NCBI RefSeq assembly: GCF_005166025.1
Contig: NZ_CP028923.1
Span: 3,846,001-3,910,000 of the forward strand
Length of the DNA: 64,000 nucleotides
DNA from: Mangrovivirga cuniculi
GTDB lineage: Bacteria > Bacteroidota > Bacteroidia > Cytophagales > Cyclobacteriaceae
Reading direction: 5' to 3'
A program made the translations under genes and the position numbers. Below are positions 26,397-36,100 of this stretch, in pieces. The notes under the pieces are model-generated. The model had not been told where the DNA came from and did not search any database. It was given only the letters and a program-made list of their open reading frames with translations. How positions within the stretch are numbered: the first letter of the stretch is position 1; each line of letters begins with the position of its first letter.

Positions 26397-26414
26397 TAGC
26401 AAAATCTCAGGTAA

Positions 26415-26843
26415 ATGATTCGATTTAAAATTTTAATATCTTTTTTTTTATTATTTATTATTTCTTCCGGGTGCAAGAAATTTGAAAACACCCATGAGGA
26501 AATTAACCCCAATGACCTGAATATCAGGATAGCCCTTGCAGCCGAAAATGATGAACCGTGGACAAAGCAACCTCTTTCAACTATACAACACTTTTATGAT
26601 TACCCGAATGATGCGGCCAAATTTGCATTAGTCGAAGATGTACTGAGTAAACGACCTGCCAGAGATAGTGTAAGAATTACTGTTTACAGAGAATTATTAC
26701 CCGATAAATCTACTTATGGAATCAGAACTGAATATTATATGAAACCTAAATCTGATTTCTGGGAAATCACTACGATTAGAAAATCATATAAGTGTAACCA
26801 GGGGTTTGGCAACCCTTTCTATAGTGGACAGAAATGCAATTAA
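26415..26843 (+). CDS. Small hypothetical lipoprotein
   Basis: The 142-residue protein has a lipoprotein signal peptide with lipobox SSGC (Cys20). The remainder is soluble, with a charged middle and two further cysteines near the C-terminus (SYKCNQGFG and SGQKCN) that could form a disulfide. I do not recognise a family. It lies between, and points opposite to, the two paralogous TonB-receptor genes and has its own -7 element, so it may belong to that locus or may simply have been enclosed by the duplication. Confidence 0.65.
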   Translation: MIRFKILISFFLLFIISSGCKKFENTHEEINPNDLNIRIALAAENDEPWTKQPLSTIQHFYDYPNDAAKFALVEDVLSKRPARDSVRITVYRELLPDKSTYGIRTEYYMKPKSDFWEITTIRKSYKCNQGFGNPFYSGQKCN

Positions 26844-26894
26844 TTGATTACTTAATGATTAGAGATATTAAAATTTATTATTACTAAACAAAAA

Positions 26895-26916
26895 TGGAGC
26901 TGATTGCTCAGCTCCA
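26895..26916. terminator. Bidirectional terminator between lipoprotein and TonB receptor 2
   Basis: TGGAGCTGA pairs exactly with TCAGCTCCA around TTGC. On the minus strand it is followed by TTTTTGTTT, a good terminator for receptor 2; on the plus strand by TATTATTTTAT for the lipoprotein gene. Confidence 0.8.
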
Positions 26917-26940
26917 TATTATTTTATAAAAATGTATTTT

Positions 26941-29049
26941 TTACAAACTAAAGTTTAATCCAGCCAGATATAAAGCACTGATTCTGTCAGTAAAACCAAA
27001 CTGTTTTTTACTTGCCCCAATGTTTCTAGCATTAACAAAAACTAAAAGGTTTTCAGTTACCTCGTAACTCACTTTCGTATTGAAAATAAAGTTTGATGGA
27101 ATATCATCATTCAATACATATTCTCTGGTTTGCCCCATCATATTAATTATATAATCTTCATGGTCTAGAATATGTTCAGCCATATAGTAGCTAGATAAAT
27201 TAATATTAAGCTTAGATACCGGTCTATAATTCATGAAGAAACCACCAAATACTGATGGTGTACTTTCATGTTCTAAATCTATTAGCGTGTTTTGATCGTC
27301 TACATCTGGAGCAAAATTATAAGTATCAGTTTGCTGATAAGTTGCAAACAACCTAAGATTTAGGTTTTTCACTGGTACAAGATTTAAACTAGCAGTTGCA
27401 CCATATTGCTTTGCCTCAGCCTCAATATTTTGCGCACGTCTAACTTCATATTCCAAAGGACCAAAAGTAGGATGGTTTCTCGTTTCAGTTCTATGGTAAA
27501 ACACTCTCGTAAAATCTCTAATTGTCGAAGTAAATACCTCAAAGTCCAAGGACATATTGTCCGTTAATTTTGATCGATAACCTATTTCTACCATATCCAT
27601 AGTTGTCAGCTTAATATTTGGGTTACCCTCTACTGCAATACCTTGTCCTATTGGAGGAATTGGCACATCTATATCAGCGTACAAATTAAAAAGGAATGGG
27701 GCGGTATTAGCTCTTGAATAGATTATTCGAACCATGTTGTCTTCGTTAATATTATACGTACCACCTAGCTGCCAAGAAGCATAAATATCATCTGGATCAC
27801 TATATTTATCACCCCTTAAAGCGGCGATTAATCTTAAGTCCCCCATCTTATAGTCAGCTCGTAAAGACAAAGCACCATTTTCAATATATGAGCCTTCTTT
27901 TATTGATTCCCATTCATAATCTGCCCTATTGTAACTTATACCAGGCCTTAATGTCAAACCACCTTTTACAAATGAATATTCCAGACTTGTTGCGAGGATA
28001 TTATAAGGTATACCTGCTGAACTGTAAGAGGTTTGTTCACCAAATGTATTTGATATTTTAAAGTTAAATCCTTTATAGCCTGCAGTTAAATCAACATAAG
28101 ATGAATATACATCATTAGTATTAAATGGGGTATCTGCTAAACTAGAAAATACTCTTTGTGCCCGTGAATCCTGATGTCCTGCACGTAAACTAATCGCTAA
28201 ATCATCATCATTATAATTCAAAGCAGCATTTACACCATATTTCTCCATTGAAAGAGCAGGTTCAGGAAACCTAGATGTGAATTCAAAGTTTGGTCTTGGA
28301 ATAGCTAATGAAGTTACGGTATCTGGCAGTTCCATATACTGACCCCTGTCAAAAATATAATAATCTTCTTCGTAACGATCACGTTTTTGATAATTACCCG
28401 ACACCAAAAAACTCCATTTATTCTTCATATATCCAACAGAAGCATTTGCAACAGTAGTTTTTAATGTTCCAACTTGTGCATTTGCAACACTGTAAACACC
28501 ATCTTCTTGAGGGTTTCTTGTTATAATATTGATTACACCAGTAACTGCATTGGGACCATAGAGTGCGGAAGAAGGCCCTCTAATGACTTCAATCTTATCA
28601 ACATCATTTAAATCGATTGGAAGGGTTTCCCAAAAGGTACCTCCATTAAGATAATTGTAAACGATACGATTATCAATCATTACCAGCGTCAATTGATTTT
28701 GTGTATCAGTAAACTGACCATTTGGAGGAACATTGTCCATACCACGAATGTGGATATCATAAGTTCCATTAGTTTGCTCTCTAACAATAACACCTGGAAC
28801 AAGCCTTAATGCCTCTGGAATAGAAGTTACACCTGATTGTAAGATCTCCTTACTTGTAATTACAGTCGAAGACAACGGAGAATCGAAAATACTTTCAGCC
28901 TTTTTAGAGGCAGAATATATTTCAACTTCCATTAATTCCTCTAATGACATGTCAAAAAGATCCTTCTCTTCCTTGTTAGAATCCTGACTTAGTGCACTAA
29001 AAAATGAGATAGCCAGTAAAAAATTAATCCTAAAAAGTGATTTTATCAT
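26941..29049 (-). CDS. TonB-dependent outer-membrane receptor, paralog 2
   Basis: The 702-residue receptor shares with paralog 1 the leader segment DLFDMSLEELMEVEIYSASK, the plug blocks (SGVTSIPEALRLVPG, VDKIEVIRGPSSALYGPNAV) and the C-terminal ALYLAGLNFSL. The barrel is more diverged than the plug, especially in presumed external loops, which suggests different ligands. The signal peptide ends near residue 21 (SALSQ). It has the same upstream motif as paralog 1. Confidence 0.88.
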   Translation of the reverse strand: MIKSLFRINFLLAISFFSALSQDSNKEEKDLFDMSLEELMEVEIYSASKKAESIFDSPLSSTVITSKEILQSGVTSIPEALRLVPGVIVREQTNGTYDIHIRGMDNVPPNGQFTDTQNQLTLVMIDNRIVYNYLNGGTFWETLPIDLNDVDKIEVIRGPSSALYGPNAVTGVINIITRNPQEDGVYSVANAQVGTLKTTVANASVGYMKNKWSFLVSGNYQKRDRYEEDYYIFDRGQYMELPDTVTSLAIPRPNFEFTSRFPEPALSMEKYGVNAALNYNDDDLAISLRAGHQDSRAQRVFSSLADTPFNTNDVYSSYVDLTAGYKGFNFKISNTFGEQTSYSSAGIPYNILATSLEYSFVKGGLTLRPGISYNRADYEWESIKEGSYIENGALSLRADYKMGDLRLIAALRGDKYSDPDDIYASWQLGGTYNINEDNMVRIIYSRANTAPFLFNLYADIDVPIPPIGQGIAVEGNPNIKLTTMDMVEIGYRSKLTDNMSLDFEVFTSTIRDFTRVFYHRTETRNHPTFGPLEYEVRRAQNIEAEAKQYGATASLNLVPVKNLNLRLFATYQQTDTYNFAPDVDDQNTLIDLEHESTPSVFGGFFMNYRPVSKLNINLSSYYMAEHILDHEDYIINMMGQTREYVLNDDIPSNFIFNTKVSYEVTENLLVFVNARNIGASKKQFGFTDRISALYLAGLNFSL

Positions 29050-29100
29050 TTTATTAAAATTTATTTGATTTTAACGTTATATTCATAACGAATAAAATAT

Positions 29101-29129
29101 GTAACCATCAATTTGACATAAAATGACAA
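29101..29129 (-). promoter_or_regulatory. Shared upstream motif of TonB receptor 2
   Basis: GTAACC (29101), TTGACA (29113) and TGACAA (29124) on the plus strand repeat the arrangement found before receptor 1, with identical 12- and 11-base offsets, 52 bases from the start codon. Confidence 0.5.
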
Positions 29130-29429
29130 TTAATATTTTAAGTAGCGAAACAACAAAATCAATATAATGTACTTAAATAATAAGCTTTTTAACTATTCCA
29201 ACACTTTTTTAAATGATTATAATATATAGATATAATAATCTAAATTATAGCTTAGAAAAAGAAAGAAGTAGGTAGTGATTGAAAAAAAATAATCTTTTGA
29301 TGAGCCTATTTAATCAAGTAATCAAAAACCAAAATAATAAACTGCACTATTCTACCATTAAATAGAACTATAATACTTAGTTATTAACAGGGGAAAATTT
29401 AGATGAGTAACCTATAGTTAATATAAAAA
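29130..29429. other. AT-rich intergenic region, no gene seen
   Basis: About 300 bases between the upstream region of TonB receptor 2 and the stop of the Rrf2 gene. It is very AT-rich with short A and T runs and several short chance palindromes. I see no open frame of note, tRNA-like fold, or convincing terminator. Confidence 0.6.
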
Positions 29430-29873
29430 CTAACTTTTGTACAATCCCGCAAGTGTTGTTTCTCTTTCAATTATTTTTTCAAGAGTAGCATTTTTAAGCA
29501 GTTCGACTGTGGCATTTCTAACATTTAAAAATACATCTCTAATACCACAAGTTTCTTCGTCTTTACATTCTTCACACCTTTCGTAATATTTGTAAGTAAC
29601 ACAGGGTAAAAAAGCAATAGCACCATCAAAGAGTCTCATCACTTCAGCCATATTTACATCAGCGGGTTCTTTAAATAAAAAGTACCCACCGCCTTTCCCC
29701 TTTTTACTTCGGAGAATTCCAGCTCTTTTCATATCGAGCAAAATAGCTTCTAAAAATTTTTGAGGTATTTTTTCGGATTCGGCTATATGACTAATCTGGA
29801 CAGGACCTTCTCCCTTTTTCTTAGCAAGAAAAACAAGTGCATTAATAGCATACTTAGCTTTTTTTGAAAGCAT
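29430..29873 (-). CDS. Rrf2-family transcriptional regulator with likely iron-sulfur site
   Basis: The 147-residue regulator starts with a winged helix (MLSKKAKYAINALVFLAKKK; recognition region EKIPQKFLEAILLDMKRAGIL; wing SKKGKGGGYFL). Cysteines follow in FLPCVTYKYYERCEECKDEETCGI, at about residues 90, 99, 102 and 108. Three Cys in this region ligate the cluster in IscR and NsrR, so a redox- or NO-responsive cluster is plausible. I chose the ATG at 29873 because the longer frame begins with TTG three codons earlier. The nearest targets are unknown; GACTA/TAGTC half-sites lie in its own upstream region. Confidence 0.85.
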   Translation of the reverse strand: MLSKKAKYAINALVFLAKKKGEGPVQISHIAESEKIPQKFLEAILLDMKRAGILRSKKGKGGGYFLFKEPADVNMAEVMRLFDGAIAFLPCVTYKYYERCEECKDEETCGIRDVFLNVRNATVELLKNATLEKIIERETTLAGLYKS

Positions 29874-29960
29874 GAATTTCAATTAGTGTTGTCTATACAA
29901 TTTTAAGTCAATTAACAGGAAAATAATAATTCAAAAAATATTAATTGATAAATCTTTACT

Positions 29961-29990
29961 GACTAGCATAAATAGTCATGTTTAAGACTA
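29961..29990. promoter_or_regulatory. Three alternating GACTA/TAGTC half-sites upstream of the Rrf2 gene
   Basis: GACTA (29961-29965), TAGTC (29973-29977) and GACTA (29986-29990) form two overlapping inverted repeats with 7- and 8-base spacers, about 90 bases upstream of the Rrf2 start. They may be an autoregulatory operator, but half-sites this short can arise by chance. Confidence 0.3.
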
Positions 29991-30083
29991 TATGATCAAT
30001 ATTAAAAAATACCATCAGTTGTAAATATTAGTTTGAACCTATAATAAACAAGTACTGGTAAGATTTTGATCATAATTATTTTT

Positions 30084-30091
30084 TATATTTG
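30084..30091 (+). promoter_or_regulatory. -7 element directly before the small membrane-anchored protein gene
   Basis: TATATTTG matches TAnnTTTG exactly and ends only seven bases before the ATG at 30099. If used, the transcript would be leaderless or nearly so. An upstream TTTG at 30065 is at a shorter spacing (15 bases) than usual. Confidence 0.35.
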
Positions 30092-30098
30092 TGATTAA

Positions 30099-30446
30099 AT
30101 GAAATCATGGAAAGCAAAATATAGCCTGATCAGAGCATTCAGATCAATTCCTATAACATTACTGTTACTAAGTTCGCTGTGGTTTTTTTGTAATTCCATA
30201 TTGATAAATGTCACACTTGATGCTTATAATGAAATCAGAAAGGAATATCATCACAATCAGGCTAATGATGGATTCACTTCAAATGTTTTGCTAGAAGAAG
30301 AAGATAGCCCGGGTTATCTGCATGGATTTTTTGACATTGACGATAAGAATTTTACAGTTCCGAAATCTATAGAGGTACCTTATTTAATCTCACACGAGGA
30401 ACCATGTCAGGAAATGAGCGTCCCTCCTCCCCGGCCTTTTATTTAA
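30099..30446 (+). CDS. Small hypothetical protein with one N-terminal membrane segment
   Basis: The 115-residue protein has one hydrophobic segment (residues about 17-37, SIPITLLLLSSLWFFCNSIL). Its basic N-terminus suggests a membrane anchor or uncleaved signal. The rest is acidic and ends in a Pro-rich tail MSVPPPRPFI. I recognise no family. It lies 82 bases before the SulP gene on the same strand. Confidence 0.55.
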   Translation: MKSWKAKYSLIRAFRSIPITLLLLSSLWFFCNSILINVTLDAYNEIRKEYHHNQANDGFTSNVLLEEEDSPGYLHGFFDIDDKNFTVPKSIEVPYLISHEEPCQEMSVPPPRPFI

Positions 30447-30528
30447 TTTCCGGCTAATTAAATAAGATTTTTTCTATTCTTTATTTAAGAATAGTTATTG
30501 ATATTGAATATTTTCAAAAATTAAAATT

Positions 30529-32174
30529 ATGAGCTTAAAAGAGGGATTTTTCTCAAATATTAAATATGACTTACCAGCAAGTATAATTGTCTTCCTGGTT
30601 GCGGTACCCCTATGTTTAGGGATTGCCCTGGCCTCCGAAGTTCCAATGTTCGCAGGTATCATAGCTGGTATAGTTGGTGGTATTGTAGTTGGTTTTTTTA
30701 GTGGATCTTCACTGGGTGTTAGTGGTCCGGCTGCCGGGCTTGTGGCTATTGTTATTAGTGCTCAGAATACACTGGGATCATTTGAAGCATTACTGGCAGC
30801 AACTGTTCTTGCAGGTATTATGCAGATTACTCTTGGCTTTATGAAAGCAGGAATTATCGGCTACTATTTCCCGAATTCAGTAATTAAAGGAATGCTTACA
30901 GCAATTGGTATTATCATTGTCCTTAAGCAAATTCCTCATGCTGTAGGTTACGATGCAGATTACGAAGGCGACCTGAGCTTCTGGCAAACGGATGGACACA
31001 ATACATTCTCAGAGCTGTATTATATGCTTGACTTTTTAAGTCCAGGTGCTATTTTGATCACACTGATCTCACTTGCAATTCTTATTATCTGGGAACAGCC
31101 ATTTATGAAGAAAAATAAAATTTTCACTTTAATACAAGGTCCTTTAGTAGCAGTCGTAGTTGGAATCATATTAAATTATGTTTTTAAAGGTAATAACACC
31201 TGGGGATTATCATCTGACCAGTTGGTTTCTCTACCTACACCAGGATCCTTCAATGAGTTTTTAGGAAATTTCAGAACACCAGACTTTAATGTTTTTGCTG
31301 ATAAACCAAGTGCAATACTTTTAGCTGGAGTAACAATTGCTGTAGTAGCATCTATCGAGACGTTACTTTCTGTTGAAGCAACTGACAAGCTAGACCCTCA
31401 AAAAGAGTCACACCAACTAACCGTGAGCTTAGAGCACAGGGTATTGGTAACGTAGTTTCTGGTATGATAGGTGGTCTTCCTATTACTCAGGTAATTGTTA
31501 GAAGTAGTGCAAACATTCAGTCGGGTGGTAAAACTAAGGCAAGTGCTATTATTCATGGTATGATGCTTTTAGTTTCTGTGCTTTTATTTCCTGAGGTATT
31601 AAACCAAATTCCATTCGCATCTCTGGCAGCAGTACTATTTTTAGTTGGATATAAACTGGCTAAACCAACCCTATTCAAACAAATGTGGAAAAATGGTTTC
31701 ACTCAATTTGTACCATTCATTGTGACAGTTGTTGCTATCGTAGCCACTGACTTACTTATTGGTATCGGTATAGGACTTGCAGTAGCCATTTTCATAATCT
31801 TGTTTTACAACTTAAAAAATCCATTTTACTTCAATGATGATGATCATGTAGAAGGTGAAAAAGTAACGATTGAATTATCTGAAGAGGTTTCATTTTTGAA
31901 CAAAGCAGCTATTCTTAAAGCTCTTAACAGTGTCCCTGATAATAGTTCAATAATTGTTGATGCTACCAAAACAAAAGTAATGGACTTCGATGTTCAGGAA
32001 ATACTAAAAGATTTCAGAACAACAGCAGGACATAAAAATATTAAATATAAGGTCATAGGATGGCCTAAAGACAAACCTTTAAAAAACTCTGAAAAGCATT
32101 TTGTCAAAACAATGGACGACGCCATTAAAAAAAACAATAACGAGCTCAGCAAGAAAGAGGAATCTAAAAATTAA
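30529..32174 (+). CDS. SulP family anion transporter, frameshifted at an A-run
   Basis: A SulP-type transporter of sulfate, bicarbonate or related anions. The first part has the family signature DLPASIIVFLVAVPLCLGIA and SGSSLGVSGPAAGLVAIV, and about eight membrane helices up to VEATDKLDPQK. The frame then fails (stop at 31455) and resumes as MIGGLPITQVIVRSSANIQSG. Restoring one A in the A5 run at 31400-31404 gives DPQKRVTPTNRELRAQGIGN and a continuous 548-residue protein of normal length. The C-terminus (about 440-530) is a short STAS-like domain. No carbonic anhydrase gene is adjacent, so the substrate is open. Confidence 0.85.
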
Positions 32175-32180
32175 CAAAAC

Positions 32181-32212
32181 AGCCCGGATATTACTTCCGG
32201 GCTATTTTTTTA
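32181..32212. terminator. Terminator between SulP and phosphopantetheinyl transferase genes
   Basis: AGCCCGGA pairs with TCCGGGCT around a seven-base loop, followed by A and seven T on the plus strand. It ends the SulP transcript and overlaps the last codons of the convergent transferase gene. Confidence 0.87.
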
Positions 32213-32837
32213 TTACTTCTTTTATAACAGTATAATTATTCAGATCGGTAGTTTCAATTGCATAACTAATCCAATAACTATCCAATTTCACACTTTCTAC
32301 TTTAAATAATTGACTATCAAAGCCATACATACTTTCATTATATCGTTTAACTTCATCTACTTCATCTAACGACCTATCTGATGCTTTGATAATCGATTCA
32401 ATAATCGTCCATCTGTAAATAAAATCATCAGAATTAGTACTTTCATTTAGAATATTTGATTCCAGACTATCTATTATCTCTTTGTAATCTAAATCATCAA
32501 GTACTTTTTCTACATCGATTCCAACTCGCATTGATGATTCTGTAATAATCAATGCGATTAAACTTCCTGAATGAGAAATGTTAAAATTTATTCCCTCTAT
32601 ATATGGTTTTCCACTTTCAGAAAAATTCACATTCTTTATCAATGAAGAACGATAAAGTTTATCCAATCCTCTACATAACAATAACCTCCCAGCAAGGAAT
32701 TGTAACCTGGACTTTTTATTAATGAATGTTTCGCATTTATTTATATCTTCAGAATTTAATATCTCTCTTAAGTCATAAAGAGAAATATTATGTAACAAAT
32801 CATCAATAAGAGAATGAAAAACAAATATTTTAACCAT
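32202..32837 (-). CDS. Sfp-type 4'-phosphopantetheinyl transferase
   Basis: The 211-residue enzyme transfers 4'-phosphopantetheine from coenzyme A to the conserved Ser of a carrier protein. The family motifs are visible: GKPYIEGINFNISHSGSLIA near residue 90, the Mg-binding VGIDVEK near residue 110, and RWTIIESIIKAS near residue 145 (W-x3-E-x3-K). The sequence is otherwise diverged and AT-rich. It is divergent from the polyketide synthase gene 310 bases away, and the carrier domain there (Ser1668) is its obvious target. Confidence 0.88.
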   Translation of the reverse strand: MVKIFVFHSLIDDLLHNISLYDLREILNSEDINKCETFINKKSRLQFLAGRLLLCRGLDKLYRSSLIKNVNFSESGKPYIEGINFNISHSGSLIALIITESSMRVGIDVEKVLDDLDYKEIIDSLESNILNESTNSDDFIYRWTIIESIIKASDRSLDEVDEVKRYNESMYGFDSQLFKVESVKLDSYWISYAIETTDLNNYTVIKEVIKK

Positions 32838-33147
32838 TACAATAATTAATAAAAGAGATTAATAAAATTCTTCTGATGCAATATTTTTTTATTAGTAGTA
32901 ATCTATCAATTGATTTATATTAATCTTGATATTTTATCACATCACCATTCAGACTTACTTATCAACACTTGTCAAAATTCTTTAACATAAAATATCAAAT
33001 TTTGACGATTGTAAAGAATCTTTGCATCACTTTAATGATAGAAACATCTCACAATTACATTGTATACTTAGCAATTAAATTGACCCCATTTTCTAGTTAA
33101 GTTAATAGTTACTTTGTACTGTTAAGTATAACCAAAACAAATTTATC
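32838..33147. other. Divergent intergenic region of the polyketide locus with inverted repeat
   Basis: 310 bases between the divergent transferase and PKS genes. It holds an exact inverted repeat, GTCAAAAT (32971-32978) and ATTTTGAC (32999-33006), with a 20-base spacer, which may be a regulator site. A partial -7 element TTACTTTG (33109-33116, 7 of 8) precedes the PKS start by 32 bases. No small gene is apparent. Confidence 0.45.
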
Positions 33148-36100
33148 GTGTGTAAAGTTGCTATTGTTTCAATGTCATGCCGATTTCCCGGTGGTAGAAC
33201 ACCGGGTGAATTCTGGAATTCACTTACGGGGGGAGTGGATTGCATCGGTAAAATGCCTGAAGACCGTTGGAATTTCAAAGATTTTTTTGATCCGGATCCA
33301 AGAACTGCTGAAAAAACATATCAAAATAAAGGAGCATTTCTAAAGGACATCAATGATTTTGATGCTCAATTATTCAATATCTCACCAGCTGAAGCAAAAG
33401 AGATGAATCCATCTCAAAAATTGATGCTGGAGTTAGTCTGGGAAGCCATTGAAAATTCAAGATCAACATTTAATCATTGGTTAGGCTCTAAAACAGGTGT
33501 TTACATTGGGAACATATGGAGCGATTTTGAGCATCACAGAAAAAATGTTTACGCTTCGACAACCTCACATTCAGCAGTAGGACAGGCTTCTAATGTTATA
33601 GCAAACAGAATTTCTTTTTACTATGGTTTTCATGGAGCAAGCCTCGTGGTAGACACAGGTTGCTCATCATCTATAGTTGCTCTACATATGGCTGTTCAAA
33701 GCATCATGGATAATAGTATCGAACAGGCAGTAGTTGGTGGAGTTAACCACATTCTTGATCCTGAGCAATATGTTCTCCTGTCAAAATTTGGTGGCTTATC
33801 CAAAAATGGTAAATGTAGTACTTTTAGTAATGAAGCTGATGGATTTGTAAGAGGTGAAGGTGCTGGAATTGTCCTTTTAAAACCACTTGACAAAGCAATA
33901 AAGGATAAAGATGAAATTTTAGCAGTAATTGAAGGCACCGCTGTAAACAACAATGGATATAACGCATCACTTCCGGCAACAAGCACGGATGGACAAATAA
34001 GCATGTTGCGTGATGCATTTAAGAATGCAGATATCAATCCTGCTGAAGTACAATACGTTGAAGCTCATGGAACTGGTACTAAATTGGGAGATCCTACTGA
34101 AACTAAAGCTCTTGGGTTGTTTTTTGGAGAAAACAGAAGAACACCTTTGCGAATTGGTTCTGTGAAAACAAATATTGGTCACCTTGAAGGTGCTGCTGGA
34201 ATTGCCGGTCTTATAAAAGTGTTGCTGGCAATGAAGTATAAGAAATTACCACAAAATCTTAATTTCAAAACACCAAATCCCGAAATCAAATTTGAAGAAT
34301 GGAAACTTGAAGTTCAGAAACAACTTACTGACTGGCCTACTGTAGAAGATAAATTAATAGCCGGAGTTAATTCATTTGGTTGGGGTGGTACAAATGCGCA
34401 TGTTGCATTAACTAATTATATCCCTGTACCCGACAATAATGATTTCAATTATAATTTCCCTGGTTTATTATTGAAACTTTCGGGTAACAATCCACAGGTA
34501 ATAAAAGATCAGGCTGATAATATTGTCAATCAATTAATAAAAAACGATTTAAAATATGCACAAAATCTTTGTGCAGCTTCTATAACTAAAGGATTACCGA
34601 TTAATCTGTCTGTAACTATTGCAGCCAGAGATAAAGATCAGCTTATTGATAAATTGACTAATCTGGATGTCTCAAATCTGGAATTAAAAGCAAAGAAAAA
34701 ATTTAATAGCCAAAAAGTATGTTTTGTTTTCCCTGGCCAGGGTAGCCAGTGGGTAGGCATGGGAAAGCAACTCATGGAAAACTTCCCGGTATTTAAAGAG
34801 GCTATTAAAGAATGTCATACAGCTCTTGAAAATAATTGTGATTGGAGTTTAATCGAAGTTTTAGAAAATAACTCTCCGGCAGTAAACTCTGATATTTCAA
34901 TAATTCAGCCAGCACTATTTGCAATAGAAATAGGCCTGGCAAAGCTGTGGGAATCATTTGGAATAAAGCCGGATGCTATCATTGGTCATTCAATGGGCGA
35001 ATGTGCAGCTGCTTATATTTCAGGTGCTTTAACCCTTGACGATGCTGCAAAAATTATCACCGACAGAAGTAAACTAATGTCTACAGTTTCCGGACAGGGA
35101 TATGGCATGGCAGTAACTGAATTGAATAAAGATAGTGCAGAACAATATACTGAAGGTAATAACTCCCTTTCAGTGGCTGTTTATAATTCTGCTCAAAACA
35201 CAGTTATTGCAGGAAAAGAATGTGACCTTTTACCACTAATTGAAAAACTGGATGAAGAGGGTATTTTTTGTAAGCAGGTAAAGGTTGACGTAGCGAGTCA
35301 TAGCTTACAAATGGAACCACTCACTTCATTATTGGCTGATGAGATAAAATCAATATCTCCAGCACCATCCGTAGTACCTTTTTATTCTACTGTTTTACCG
35401 GACAATACAACTGATCAAATTCTCAATCCTGATTATTGGGTAAAAAACCTTAGAAACCCTGTTCAGTTTCATAAGGCAGTAAAAAATGCGCTAGAGGATA
35501 GGATTGAAATTTTCATTGAAATGAGTCCTCATCCTGTATTGAATCAGGCTATAGAGCATACTATCAAAGAGACTGATTCAAACAGTATTACTACATATAG
35601 TTTGCTAAGGGAAAAGGATGAGGTAATCAGCATTTTAAATTCAATCGGAAACCTTGTAATGGCAAATGTGCCTATTGATATACATAAAGTATTCTTTAAA
35701 GGCACACCGGACCTTAATATTCTTCCGAATTATCCAATGCAACGCAAAACTCTGGTCCCAGACTTAAGACTTACTAAGAAATCAAAAGGAAAAAATGGAA
35801 ATAGGTTTTCCGGAGAAAAGCTGGATATCTGCGATGAAAGCATTTTAATATGGAAATCAAGTTTTTCACTTCAGGACTTCCCTCTTTTTGAAGGACACAA
35901 GGTAAATGAAGAAGTAGTATTGCCAGGTACGACATATATCAGCATGGTCAGTGAGATCATGTCGGAATTAAAAATTGAGAATTATTTCATTGATAAGTTA
36001 AAATTTGAACGGGCAATAACTCTTGATAATAATTCTACTGTTGATTTACAGATTAAAACTTCGATTGAAGATGACAGCTTCAACCTGGAATTTTATTCTT

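Noticed and set aside
26245-26414. Third TGACAAA at 26341 as part of the TonB-receptor operator
   Set aside because: It has no counterpart at the same spacing upstream of the paralog, so it is left out of the motif.
33696-34037. Open frame of 113 codons on the minus strand of the ketosynthase domain
   Set aside because: Antisense shadow of a strongly conserved coding region; no promoter or family resemblance.
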